Shown here piece by piece: positions 55,715 through 64,000 of a stretch of 64,000 bases of DNA (position 1 is its first letter; each line of letters opens with the position of its first letter). The stretch is taken from positions 474,501 through 538,500 of the forward strand of contig CP070233.1 in assembly GCA_017355425.1 (NCBI GenBank), written 5' to 3'. Origin of the DNA: Dolichospermum sp. DET69. Its GTDB lineage: Bacteria; Cyanobacteriota; Cyanobacteriia; Cyanobacteriales; Nostocaceae. A model generated the notes under the pieces. It was not told the DNA's origin. It saw nothing but the letters and a program-made list of their open reading frames with translations, and made no database searches. A program made the translations under genes and the position numbers.

Positions 55715-57835
55715 ATGGAAAGAATTGATGTTCATCCAACGCATACTTATGAAGGGTTTAAATTACGCAACGGAAAACCATTTCCGTTTGGTGCAACCCT
55801 AGTTCCAGGAGGGGTTAACTTCTCGATCTTTTCGAGTTATGCCAAATCCTGTACTCTAGTTCTATTTGAAAGACACGCCAAGAAACCATTAGCAGAAATT
55901 CCTTTTCCTGAAGAATTTCGGATTGGTAATGTTTATTGCATGACTGTCTTTGACCTGGATTATGAAAATCTGGAATATGGCTATCGGATGGATGGTCCGA
56001 ATAGTTTCCAGGAAGGTCATTGGTTTGATACTAGCAAAGTCTTGATGGACCCCTACGCCAAGATTATTGGTGGTCGGGATGTTTGGGGTGTAACTCCAGA
56101 CTGGAATGATATTTATCACCATCGGGCGAGAATTGCTTTTGATGATTTTGACTGGGAAAATGATCGTCCGTTGGAAATTCCCCCAGAGGATCAAGTCATC
56201 TATGAAATGCACGTTCGCAGTTTTACCCGTCATCCTTCATCTGGTGTGAAAGACAAGCATCAGGGAACATTTGCGGGTATCAGGGACAAAATTTCTTATC
56301 TCAAAGAGTTGGGTGTCAACGCTGTGGAGTTGATGCCTATTTATGAGTTTGATGAGTTTGAAAACAGTCGTCCTAATCCCCAAACTGGCGAAACTCTATA
56401 TAATTACTGGGGTTACAGTACCGTTGGTTTTTTTGCCCCCAAGGCTGGTTATGCGGCTACGGGCAAATTTGGGATGCAGGTGGATGAGTTAAAAACACTG
56501 GTTAAAGAATTACATAAAAACGGGATTGAGGTAATTCTTGATGTAGTTTTCAACCACACGGCTGAAGGTAATGAGCATGGTCCGACAATTTCTTTTCGAG
56601 GGATTGATAATAAGATCTACTATATGCTGACCCCAGAAGGGTATTATTACAACTTTAGCGGGACTGGTAATACTCTCAACTGTAATAACCCCATTGTTCG
56701 CGGTATAGTTTTAGATTGTCTGCGTTACTGGGCTTCAGAATATCATATTGATGGCTTCCGATTTGACTTGGCGGCTATTTTAGGTCGTGACCCTTGGGGC
56801 GCACCTTTAGCAAATCCACCTCTGCTTGAATCTTTGGCCTTTGACCCGATTTTGGCTAAGTGTAAACTGATTGCTGAAGCTTGGGATGCTGGCGGTTTAT
56901 ACCAAGTAGGTTCTTTCCCAGCTTACGGACGTTGGGCAGAATGGAATGGTAAATACCGTGATGGTATTCGTAAGTTTTTGAAGGGTGATGGTACGGTTGG
57001 GGATGCTGCTCAACGTTTGCAAGGCTCTCCTGATTTGTATGCTTGGTCTGGCCGCGCTCCGGCAACATCAATTAATTTCATTACGGCACACGATGGTTTC
57101 ACCATGATGGATCTGTTTTCCTACGATGGGAAACATAATGAGGCTAATGGTGAAAATAATAACGATGGCACTAATGATAATGATAGCTGGAACTGTGGTT
57201 GGGAAGGTCAAACAGATGATCCAGGTATCAATGCTTTACGCCGTCGGCAAATTAAAAATGCCCTGGCTATGCTGATGGTAAGTCAAGGTGTACCCATGAT
57301 TCTCATGGGTGATGAAGTGGGACGCACTCAGTATGGTAATAATAATACTTATTGCCACGATAATGACTTAAACTGGTTAGACTGGAAACTATTAGAAACT
57401 AATGCAGATTTGTTTAAGTTTTTTAAACACTGTATTGCTTTCCGTAATCTCCACCCAGTGTTAAGAAGTCCCTGGCATTTCCAGAACCGCGATTATGTGG
57501 GCAGTGGTTATGCAGATATCACTTGGCATGGCACACAGGCATGGAATGCAGATTGGTCTGATTCTAACCGCAGTCTGGCTTTTATGCTTTGTGGAAAACA
57601 CGCCAAGCAAGGCACAGTGGAAGATAATTATATCTACGTGGCTATGAATATGCACTGGGAATCTATGTGGTTTGAACTTCCTGGCTTGCCTTTAGGCATG
57701 AATTGGCATATTTTTGCGAATACTGGGGCTACAACACCGCATGATAGTTGGCAACCTGGGACTGAACCAATGTTAGAAAATCAATCGGGGTTGCTTTTGG
57801 GCGATCGCTCTATGGCAATTTTGGTAGGTAAGTAA
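55715..57835 (+). CDS. glgX: Glycogen debranching enzyme GlgX
   Basis: 706 residues, full length. N-terminal CBM48-type domain (~1-150), then a GH13 barrel. Catalytic residues: DGFRFDLAAIL (nucleophile Asp, ~350), LIAEAWDAGG (acid Glu, ~387) and ITAHDGFTMMDL (Asp, ~455); DVVFNHTAEGNEHGP is conserved region I. It removes alpha-1,6 branches of glycogen. It lies between two STAS genes, as slr1857 does in Synechocystis, tying glycogen breakdown to the partner-switching system. Confidence 0.96.
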   Translation: MERIDVHPTHTYEGFKLRNGKPFPFGATLVPGGVNFSIFSSYAKSCTLVLFERHAKKPLAEIPFPEEFRIGNVYCMTVFDLDYENLEYGYRMDGPNSFQEGHWFDTSKVLMDPYAKIIGGRDVWGVTPDWNDIYHHRARIAFDDFDWENDRPLEIPPEDQVIYEMHVRSFTRHPSSGVKDKHQGTFAGIRDKISYLKELGVNAVELMPIYEFDEFENSRPNPQTGETLYNYWGYSTVGFFAPKAGYAATGKFGMQVDELKTLVKELHKNGIEVILDVVFNHTAEGNEHGPTISFRGIDNKIYYMLTPEGYYYNFSGTGNTLNCNNPIVRGIVLDCLRYWASEYHIDGFRFDLAAILGRDPWGAPLANPPLLESLAFDPILAKCKLIAEAWDAGGLYQVGSFPAYGRWAEWNGKYRDGIRKFLKGDGTVGDAAQRLQGSPDLYAWSGRAPATSINFITAHDGFTMMDLFSYDGKHNEANGENNNDGTNDNDSWNCGWEGQTDDPGINALRRRQIKNALAMLMVSQGVPMILMGDEVGRTQYGNNNTYCHDNDLNWLDWKLLETNADLFKFFKHCIAFRNLHPVLRSPWHFQNRDYVGSGYADITWHGTQAWNADWSDSNRSLAFMLCGKHAKQGTVEDNYIYVAMNMHWESMWFELPGLPLGMNWHIFANTGATTPHDSWQPGTEPMLENQSGLLLGDRSMAILVGK

Positions 57836-57840
57836 ATTCA

Positions 57841-57868
57841 AGTTTGGCAAAGTTAAATTTGCCAACTT
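57841..57868 (+). terminator. Hairpin after glgX
   Basis: AGTTTGGCAAA-GTTAAA-TTTGCCAACTT, an 11-base stem with one mismatch, 5 bp after the stop and followed by TCAACTTTCAACTACTTTTTTG. It may separate glgX from the second STAS gene. Confidence 0.65.
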
Positions 57869-57914
57869 TCAACTTTCAACTACTTTTTTGTAATTCAAAT
57901 ACTAACAGGAAATT

Positions 57915-58235
57915 ATGGCTTTAGAAGTAACGCTACAAACAAGTGAAGATATCGCTCAAATTACCTTAGTTGGAGAACTGGATGCTAGTACAGCAACAGT
58001 TTTTAAAGACAAGGTAGAAGAGGCTGCTAAACTTAATCCTCAACGTTTAGTGCTGATGATGCAAGGACTAGAGTACATGGCCAGTGCCGGACTCCGGGTG
58101 CTAATCTTCGCTAAACAAAAGATGGGAACAGATGTAAAAATCTATATGGTTGGCACTCAAGAGACTGTATTAGATACTATTACGAAGACTGGCTTTGACC
58201 AAAGTGTTTATTTGGTAGATGAGTACGACGCTTAA
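57915..58235 (+). CDS. STAS-domain anti-sigma factor antagonist (second)
   Basis: 106 residues. VGELDASTATVFKDKVEEAA and GLEYMASAGLRVLIFAKQKM are STAS hallmarks, with the phosphorylatable Ser in ASAGLR. In Synechocystis two such proteins (Slr1856 and Slr1859) are substrates of the locus kinase and of IcfG. This one is the Slr1859 counterpart. Two STAS proteins allow two inputs or two targets for one kinase. Ribosome binding site CAGGAAA. Confidence 0.93.
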   Translation: MALEVTLQTSEDIAQITLVGELDASTATVFKDKVEEAAKLNPQRLVLMMQGLEYMASAGLRVLIFAKQKMGTDVKIYMVGTQETVLDTITKTGFDQSVYLVDEYDA

Positions 58236-58290
58236 TAAATAAGCAGATTGTAGCAATTTGACATTGCACCAAACACAATCTGAATTTAAT

Positions 58291-58320
58291 TGTAGAGACG
58301 TTCCATGGAACGTCTCTACA
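58291..58320. repeat. Perfect 30-bp palindrome
   Basis: TGTAGAGACGTTCC-AT-GGAACGTCTCTACA reads the same on both strands (28 paired bases around AT). It is a known type of dispersed cyanobacterial repeat. It lies between the second STAS gene and the kinase gene and could act as a terminator or be neutral. Confidence 0.85.
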
Positions 58321-58451
58321 GGGGTTAGGAAATCACAAAAAATCATTTTCATAGATAAAATTAGCAACACTAGAAATTTGAAAAGATATCAATCTTCGTT
58401 TCTGGGAAAGTTGCAAATATTCAACTGAATTATCGATCAATATCAAAACCA

Positions 58452-58877
58452 GTGTTTATGGAAAGTTTAACCGTATCGGGAACATTAGACTCTTTAGGAG
58501 CGATCGCTAAATATGTGATCAAAGCGGCTGAATTAGCGGGCTTGGATAAAAAAGCCACCTATAAGCTGCGTCTAGCAGTTGACGAAATTGCCACTAACAT
58601 AATTATTCATGGCTATGAAGAAGCTGGTTTACAAGGACAATTAGATATATCTGGGACTTTTCAGGAATCAACTTTAACAATTTGTATTGAAGATACAGGA
58701 GCCAAATATGATCCTCACGAAAAGGTGACTGTCGCAGTTGAAGAATTAAATAAGCCATTGGCAGAGCGTCCCATAGGTGGACTGGGAGTATATTTAGCCA
58801 TTCAAGGTGTTGATGAATATTTCTATGAACGTGAAGGAAATAAAAATCGCAACATTTTTATTGTCAATTGCAAATAG
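58452..58877 (+). CDS. RsbW-type anti-sigma factor / serine kinase
   Basis: 141 residues with the GHKL ATPase fold. N box: LAVDEIATNIIIHGYEE (~55); G1: IEDTGAKYDP (~90); G2: IGGLGVYLAIQ (~112). These proteins phosphorylate STAS partners with ATP, and some also hold a sigma factor. Counterpart of Slr1861 of the icfG cluster. Together with the two STAS proteins and the PP2C phosphatase it completes a partner-switching circuit. No sigma factor gene lies in the window. Confidence 0.92.
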   Translation: MFMESLTVSGTLDSLGAIAKYVIKAAELAGLDKKATYKLRLAVDEIATNIIIHGYEEAGLQGQLDISGTFQESTLTICIEDTGAKYDPHEKVTVAVEELNKPLAERPIGGLGVYLAIQGVDEYFYEREGNKNRNIFIVNCK

Positions 58878-59395
58878 ACGAGTTTATAGATGTTTGTTTA
58901 GGGTATATTGAGTTAATTCAGCCCCGATTAATCTAAGTTAGTAGGTTAAGCATTTGCACAATAGAAAACATACAGGTATTAAGCATCTAATTTTTGAGAC
59001 AACTCAGTTTACAAGTTCATGGTGGGAATCATTTGCTTAGGGGGAATGTCACTGACTCAACCCTAAAGGGATTGAGCTTGTAAAGAACAAACTTTACAAC
59101 ACAAGCAGCGACTAGCCCATTGAGACTAATCCTGATACGCACTTCCGAATACTTCCCCAGTATGGCTTACGCCACGCTACGCTATCGGATTATCTGCAAG
59201 ACTGTTTGTTAAGTCGTTGGTTAAAGACAAGACATTTTGGATTAGTTGGGCGAGGGGACTTGAACGGGTTTGCTGGTTCCCGGGATTATATCCATTCAAA
59301 AATCAGCATTTAAATACCACAGTGAATAAATTCACTCGTGTCGCTTCCCTCTCACCGGCTAAAGCCACTGAGTTTCCCGCATACCGCGAGGTTTT
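58878..59395. other. Gap before the phosphatase gene, made of repeats
   Basis: 518 bp with no convincing gene; a 60-residue ORF at 59217 lacks any family feature. The content is a CTCAACCC-TAAA-GGGATTGAG hairpin (~59053), a copy of the 24-bp dispersed repeat (59160-59188), and structured repeat copy A next to the phosphatase start. The first hairpin and following GCTTGTAAAG resemble right ends of IS200/IS605-type elements, so part may be a decayed element. Confidence 0.5.
59322..59389 (+). repeat. Structured dispersed repeat, copy A, in the phosphatase leader
   Basis: GTGAATAAATTCAC (hairpin), CGTGTCGCTT, CCGGCTAAAGCC (second hairpin), ACTGAGTTT, then TACCGCGAGG. It matches copy B (813-880, minus strand) along ~66 bp. 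The stem keeps pairing while its bases differ (GTG/CAC here, GCG/CGC in copy B). Its 3' end supplies GCGAGG, the likely ribosome binding site 6 bp before ATG 59396. Confidence 0.75.
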
Positions 59396-60865
59396 ATGAA
59401 TTTTAACAATCAAACTCAAACAGTAGATTACAAAGAACTAGAATCACTCCGCTGCGAAGTAGCAAAACTCAGAAATGAAAAAGCTGTTTTCAAGGCTCAA
59501 AGTCATTTGCTAGAAAAATTAGTATCAATGGCCCGCTCTTCAACGGAAGGGGAGGTACTAAAATCAGCATTACAGAATACATTAGATGTGGCCACGGATC
59601 AAACTAACTCGGAAAAAGGTAGTTTGTTCTTGCTTGAACCTTCTGGAAAGGTAGCAGACGCAATTTTGTCACGCACAGAAGTAACGTCAGAACAACGCAA
59701 GAATCTGATTGGTAATGTATTAGATAAGGGTTTAGCTGGTTGGGTAATCCGTCACCGTGAACTAGGATTAATTACGGATACTGAAAATGATGATCGCTGG
59801 CTTACCTTGCCTAATCAGCCTTACATTGTCCGTTCGGCTTTGGCTGTTCCCATTATCAGGGGTGAAGAATTACTCGGTATTATTACTTTATTGCATTCTC
59901 AACCGGGGCATTTTAGTCAAGAAACAGCTAATCTGATGCTGCTAACGGCCGACCAGATGGCTTTAGTCTTGGAAAATGCTCGTCTGTACTCCAAACTTGA
60001 TAAATATTCCAAAGCTCTTGATGCTGAACTAGAAAAGGGACGACAAATACAGATTGATTTTCTCCCCTACGAATTGGTTAAATTGCCTAATTGGGAAATT
60101 GCTGCTTGTTTTTATCCAGCCCGTCAAGTAGCTGGAGACTTCTACGATACTTTTGAACTTCCTAATAATCAGGTAGGACTCGTAATTGCGGATGTATGTG
60201 ATAAAGGGGTAGGAGCAGCATTATTCATGGCTTTAATGCGGAGTTTAATCCGTGTTTTTTCTTCAGAAACGCAATTGCGTGGACTGGCTTATCAAATTCT
60301 TGAGGACAATCAGCCCATTGGTGGTTGGATTGGTGAGTCTGACTTCAAAAATTTAGATCACCTAAATGCGCTGCAAGCAGTTTCCAGAACAAATGAATAT
60401 GTTGCCCAAAATCACTGGCAAATGAGTATGTTTGCCACCATGTTTTTTGGTGTTCTAGAACCGGAAACGGGAATACTTACTTATATTAATGGTGGACATG
60501 AACCACTGTTTATTGTTAACCAATCTGGTGTGAAGAATATTCTTAAATCCACTGGGCCAGCGGTAGGGATGATGACTGGGAGTAAATTTAAAATCCAGCA
60601 AGTTCAGCTTGAACCCGGTGATATATTGATTGGTTATACTGACGGTGTGACTGAAGGCAAAAACCCTGAAGGTAAGTTATTTACAGACAAGCGACTGCGA
60701 GATATTCTGGAGCAGCCATCCAGTTCGGCTAAGGATTTGCTCAATTCTATTAGAACTAATTTATTTGCTTTTGTTGCTGATGCTCCACAGTTTGATGATA
60801 TTACAATGCTTTGTGTAGGCAGACTTGCGGAAGATGAAGAAGGAGTCACCGAGTCACCGAGTTAG
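59396..60865 (+). CDS. icfG: GAF-PP2C protein serine phosphatase, IcfG/RsbU-type
   Basis: 489 residues. A short N-terminal coiled coil (~8-35), a GAF domain (~45-195; SEKGSLFLLEPSGKVADAIL, GLAGWVIRH), a linking helix (~200-225) and a SpoIIE/PP2C domain (~235-480). Metal-binding Asp motifs: YPARQVAGDFYDTF, VIADVCDKGVGAALFMALMR, GYTDGVTEGKN and FDDITMLCVG. It removes phosphate from the STAS proteins, with the GAF domain as sensor of an unknown ligand. Synechocystis IcfG (Slr1860) does this and is needed to coordinate inorganic carbon and glucose use. Orthology rests on gene context and domain order. Confidence 0.88.
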   Translation: MNFNNQTQTVDYKELESLRCEVAKLRNEKAVFKAQSHLLEKLVSMARSSTEGEVLKSALQNTLDVATDQTNSEKGSLFLLEPSGKVADAILSRTEVTSEQRKNLIGNVLDKGLAGWVIRHRELGLITDTENDDRWLTLPNQPYIVRSALAVPIIRGEELLGIITLLHSQPGHFSQETANLMLLTADQMALVLENARLYSKLDKYSKALDAELEKGRQIQIDFLPYELVKLPNWEIAACFYPARQVAGDFYDTFELPNNQVGLVIADVCDKGVGAALFMALMRSLIRVFSSETQLRGLAYQILEDNQPIGGWIGESDFKNLDHLNALQAVSRTNEYVAQNHWQMSMFATMFFGVLEPETGILTYINGGHEPLFIVNQSGVKNILKSTGPAVGMMTGSKFKIQQVQLEPGDILIGYTDGVTEGKNPEGKLFTDKRLRDILEQPSSSAKDLLNSIRTNLFAFVADAPQFDDITMLCVGRLAEDEEGVTESPS

Positions 60866-60945
60866 GAGTTAGGAGTCAGAATCAATCAGTCGGGGATACC
60901 CTGCACAGAAGCAGACAACTTCAGATAGTATTGAGTTGTTATTGG

Positions 60946-61596
60946 TTATTTCCGCCGTTCCTGCAACTTGCGATAAACTGCTTTTAAATCAACTTTGTGA
61001 TGTGCTAAAGCTACGAGGGTATGATAAAACAAATCTGCAACCTCACCAGCAATACCATCGGCATCATCATCCTTACAAGCCATGACTACCTCGGCGCTTT
61101 CTTCACCAATCTTTTTCAAAATCTTATTATCACCACCAGCCAATAACTTACAGGTATAAGAACTTTCATTGGGATGATCACGGCGATCGCAGATCACCTC
61201 ATACAACTGTGATAGACTATCCCCTGGTGGTGGTGTTACCGTCCCATCAACCTGATGAAAACAACTACGTTCCCCAGTATGACAAGCAACATCACCTAAC
61301 TGCTCCACCCCTACCAATAGAGCATCGCTATCACAATCATAACGAATACTTTGCACCTTCTGAATATGTCCAGAAGTCTCGCCCTTATGCCAAAATTGCT
61401 GACGAGAGCGACTCCAAAACCAAGTTTCCCCAGTTTCTAAAGTCTTTTGTAATGATTCTTGATTCATCCACGCCATCATGAGTACAGTACCATCCAAATA
61501 ATCTTGGATAATAGCCGGCACTAAACCCTGATCATCGTAGCGAATTTTTTCCACAGGGATAGCAGATTGGAGAGATTGCTGTTTGGAAGAAGACAT
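60946..61596 (-). CDS. hisIE: HisIE, bifunctional PR-AMP cyclohydrolase / PR-ATP pyrophosphatase
   Basis: 216 residues. HisI part (~1-115): [37 protein letters not shown], and metal-binding DCDSDALLV and [10 protein letters not shown]. HisE part (~125-216): [33 protein letters not shown], and [15 protein letters not shown]. It carries out steps 2 and 3 of histidine synthesis. Converges on the phosphatase gene; hemL diverges upstream. Confidence 0.97.
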   Translation of the reverse strand: MSSSKQQSLQSAIPVEKIRYDDQGLVPAIIQDYLDGTVLMMAWMNQESLQKTLETGETWFWSRSRQQFWHKGETSGHIQKVQSIRYDCDSDALLVGVEQLGDVACHTGERSCFHQVDGTVTPPPGDSLSQLYEVICDRRDHPNESSYTCKLLAGGDNKILKKIGEESAEVVMACKDDDADGIAGEVADLFYHTLVALAHHKVDLKAVYRKLQERRK

Positions 61597-61733
61597 ACTA
61601 GTTAATTTACAATAATTCTTTGACTCAACATACCATTTTCAGCTAATTCTATACCATAGAAATTCACAAGCAACTTTTCACCCTATTCTAAGATAGAAGC
61701 TCAATTTTAATCACCAATCATTAGGAGATACCC

Positions 61734-63032
61734 TTGGTAAACACCTCAATTAAAACCACAAAATCCCAAGAAATCTTTGCTGCTGCTCAAAATCTTATGC
61801 CCGGAGGAGTCAGTTCTCCCGTCCGCGCATTTAAATCCGTTGGTGGACAACCCATAGTATTTGATCGTGTTAATGGCGCTTATGTTTGGGATGTAGACGG
61901 CAACAAATACATTGACTATGTTGGTACATGGGGACCAGCTATTTGTGGTCATGCACATCCAGAAGTAATATCTGCACTACACACAGCCTTAGATAAAGGA
62001 ACAAGCTTTGGCGCTCCCTGTGTCCTCGAAAACGTATTAGCCGAAATGGTTATTGATGCTGTTCCTAGCGTCGAAATGGTAAGATTTGTCAATTCTGGAA
62101 CAGAAGCTTGTATGTCCGTATTACGACTGATGCGAGCCTTCACTAACAGAGAAAAAATTATCAAGTTTGAAGGTTGCTATCACGGACACGCGGATATGTT
62201 CTTGGTAAAAGCTGGTTCTGGTGTCGCTACCCTGGGCTTACCCGACTCACCAGGAGTACCAAAAGCAACAACAGCCAGCACGTTAACCGCGCCTTTCAAT
62301 GATTTGGAAGCCGTAAAAGCCTTATTTGAAGAAAACCCCAAGGAAATCGCTGGTGTCATTCTCGAACCAGTAGTTGGTAACGCCGGTTTTATTACTCCTG
62401 ATGCCGGTTTCTTGGAAGGACTACGGGAACTTACGCAAGAGTATGGAGCATTATTGGTATTTGATGAAGTGATGACAGGCTTCCGCATTGCTTACGGTGG
62501 CGCACAAGCAAAATTTGGTGTTACCCCCGACTTAACCACTATGGGTAAAGTCATTGGTGGTGGTTTACCTGTGGGCGCTTATGGTGGTCGCCGCGACATC
62601 ATGTCAATGGTTGCCCCAGCAGGCCCAGTTTATCAAGCAGGGACTCTATCCGGTAATCCTTTGGCTATGACAGCCGGGATTAAAACCCTAGAACTACTTA
62701 GCAAACCCGGTACTTATGAGTATTTAGAAAAGATTACTAAACAGTTAGCTGATGGGTTGCTAAAAATCTGCTCAGATACGGGTCATGCTGCTTGCGGTGG
62801 TAATATCAGTGCCATGTTTGGGCTGTTCTTTACTGCTGGCCCTGTTCATAACTATGAAGATGCGAAAAAAGCAGATACAGTTAAATTTGGTCGTTTTCAT
62901 CGCGGAATGTTAGAGCATGGTATTTACTTAGCACCATCTCAATTTGAAGCTGGATTCACTTCTTTAGCACACACCCCTGAAGACATTGAACAGACATTAG
63001 TCGCGGCCAAAGAGGTGCTATCTAGTCTGTAA
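61734..63032 (+). CDS. hemL: Glutamate-1-semialdehyde 2,1-aminomutase
   Basis: 432 residues, the usual length. It makes 5-aminolevulinate, the first committed precursor of chlorophyll, haem and bilins. The PLP-binding lysine is in [16 protein letters not shown] (~270); [19 protein letters not shown] at the start and [19 protein letters not shown] are typical. The start is TTG 61734, well placed after TTAGGAGAT, and the family N-terminus begins just there. Monocistronic. Confidence 0.98.
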   Translation: MVNTSIKTTKSQEIFAAAQNLMPGGVSSPVRAFKSVGGQPIVFDRVNGAYVWDVDGNKYIDYVGTWGPAICGHAHPEVISALHTALDKGTSFGAPCVLENVLAEMVIDAVPSVEMVRFVNSGTEACMSVLRLMRAFTNREKIIKFEGCYHGHADMFLVKAGSGVATLGLPDSPGVPKATTASTLTAPFNDLEAVKALFEENPKEIAGVILEPVVGNAGFITPDAGFLEGLRELTQEYGALLVFDEVMTGFRIAYGGAQAKFGVTPDLTTMGKVIGGGLPVGAYGGRRDIMSMVAPAGPVYQAGTLSGNPLAMTAGIKTLELLSKPGTYEYLEKITKQLADGLLKICSDTGHAACGGNISAMFGLFFTAGPVHNYEDAKKADTVKFGRFHRGMLEHGIYLAPSQFEAGFTSLAHTPEDIEQTLVAAKEVLSSL

Positions 63033-63822
63033 ATAAGCAAGAGGTAAAGGGCAAAAGTAAAGATAAATTTCTTTGCTTTTTCCTCTTTCCTGCCTCTACG
63101 AATAATTTGAGAAATTAAACCAGATTTTTATAGTTAATAATGATTTAATGGCTACAATTTGAAGTAGTATCAAATAGCTTTGGGAAATAGTTTAAAAAAT
63201 TCCCGCATCAATAACTTAGGATAAATTTGAATTTGCTCTTAATCATGTAATACAGCACTTCCTGCTGTTATGAGGTACATCATAGCCCCCTCCTCACTTG
63301 CCTACCGTGTACACACAAGTCCTACCTGTCTTTGTTTCCGGCTATTTAGCCCCCTAAATCCACCAATTCTGGGGGACTTTGAAATTCTTGTTCCCCCAAT
63401 TTTGGGGGTTAGGGGGCGATTCGGTCAGGGCTTGGCTAAATTCAATCACTTGTGTGTACACCGTAGCCTCACTTGCGGGGAGGGGGTTAGGGCTGACAGG
63501 TGTAGGTTTTTTACATTGAGATTTATAATAGGGGCCAGACTTGGCAGACAAGGAGGGAAAGTGGACAAGGAAGAAGGACAAAGAAGAATTAAAACCCATG
63601 AAGATAGGGAACATATCGGGCAGAATTTTCCGGTTCTTTCTCTTCACACTCCCTTGTCTACTTTCCTTCCTGGTCTTCCAAGTCCCGCATAAAACCCAAT
63701 TGTAAAAAACCTATACCTGTCAGGGGGGTTAGGGGTGGGGTTCATGTACCTCACTCAATCAAGAACCGCTGTAAGAGTATAGTTAGACCCATTATTCATC
63801 GGGTAACGAGTTAACAGTGCAT
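63033..63822. other. Long intergenic stretch of repeats
   Basis: No supported gene; a 140-residue ORF at 63270-63692 runs through repeat DNA and has no family character. It includes a TACAGCACTTCCTGCTGTTA palindrome (~63252), also seen in part near 38191, a complete MITE (63302-63466), and purine-rich stretches near 63550-63600. Confidence 0.6.
63302..63466. mobile_element. Complete 165-bp MITE with 10-bp target duplication
   Basis: Ends CTACCGTGTACACACAAGT and ACTTGTGTGTACACCGTAG are 19-bp inverted repeats with one mismatch. The direct repeat CCTCACTTGC flanks it at 63292-63301 and 63467-63476. The interior carries a TTCCCCCAATTTTGGGGG-type inverted region and no gene. The uninterrupted target was ...CCCCCTCCTCACTTGCGGGG.... 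Confidence 0.88.
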
Positions 63823-64000
63823 GAGCTATTGCGTAAATCCCACCTGTTCCAATCCTCAAAATTCAGCCTCTAGTCAGATATGTCAGGCTTGTGGCTCGCA
63901 ATTGCTGTTACGCGATCGCTTTCGCGTGGTAAAACCAATAGGTCAAGGTGGTTTTGGGGCAACATTTTTAGCAGTAGAGGAAAAGCTGCCAGGCAAACCA
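63823..64000 (+). CDS. Ser/Thr protein kinase with N-terminal zinc ribbon, 5' part
   Basis: From ATG 63823: MSYCVNPTCSNPQN, then CQACGSQLLLRDRFRV and the ATP loop PIGQGGFGATFLAVEE, running off the right edge. The CxxxxC...CxxC cluster before the kinase domain defines a group of cyanobacterial Hanks-type kinases. The substrate is unknown. The kinase remnant at 18789 is a different subgroup without the zinc ribbon. Confidence 0.93.

Noticed and set aside
59217-59399. 60-residue ORF before the phosphatase gene
   Set aside because: It lies in repeat DNA, overlaps the phosphatase start and contains the structured repeat; no family features.
63270-63692. 140-residue plus-strand ORF
   Set aside because: It spans a MITE and purine-rich repeat DNA; the translation matches no family and begins inside intergenic repeats.

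Overview
The window looks like chromosomal DNA of a filamentous, probably heterocyst-forming cyanobacterium (Nostocales). The reasons are AT-rich DNA, many copies of the cyanobacterial octamer GCGATCGC, a TTGTCAG/TTGTTAG heptamer array, SLH-domain outer-membrane porins, a zinc-ribbon Ser/Thr kinase, and gene families (DUF29, DUF928, DUF2499/DUF3593, YlqD, Uma2) typical of that order. Species cannot be named from sequence reading alone. No rRNA, tRNA, CRISPR array or prophage was seen.

Layout. 1-8 kb: 5' end of a pyruvate dehydrogenase E2 gene, a TnpB insertion, a YlqD-like protein, an acyl-activating ligase and RecQ. 8-24 kb: an accessory zone with DUF29, HEAT, DUF427 and molbindin-like proteins, three PIN/antitoxin loci (one toxin frameshifted), hisA, a DUF2499/DUF3593 pair, csaB, a kinase remnant, a Uma2 nuclease, two nuclease-fold proteins (one frameshifted), acs and an unknown gene pair. 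24-30.5 kb: an SLH porin followed by a 3.4-kb satellite of 81-bp units. 30.5-38 kb: DUF928 plus a CHASE2-cyclase, an MBL hydrolase, and a CBM20 gene split by a complete IS607-type element whose insertion point can be rebuilt to the base; then LtrA. 38-45 kb: a 1428-residue multicopper oxidase/FG-GAP/DUF4114 protein and a second SLH porin. 45.6-60.9 kb: an IcfG-type locus. 60.9-64 kb: hisIE, hemL, a complete MITE with target duplication, and the start of a kinase gene.

The most interesting region is 45.6-60.9 kb. Its distal half (DJ-1/PfpI protein, AGE-fold sugar epimerase homologue, STAS, GlgX, STAS, RsbW-type kinase, GAF-PP2C phosphatase) has the content of the Synechocystis icfG cluster, a partner-switching system linked to carbon metabolism. 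Its proximal half is strongly elaborated: carboxymuconolactone-decarboxylase, EthD, VOC, NTF2/SnoaL, Nif11-leader-like and antibiotic-monooxygenase domains are combined into proteins of 517, 1052 and 502 residues, with segments almost identical between copies. This suggests a small-molecule (perhaps aromatic or quinone-like) enzyme module under stress or carbon-responsive control; that function is inference.

Repeats are unusually abundant: at least three kinds of MITE-like element, a dispersed 24-bp palindromic family, tandem arrays with periods 7, 59, 81, 83 and 198 bp, and a structured repeat shared by two distant sites with paired base changes in its stem.
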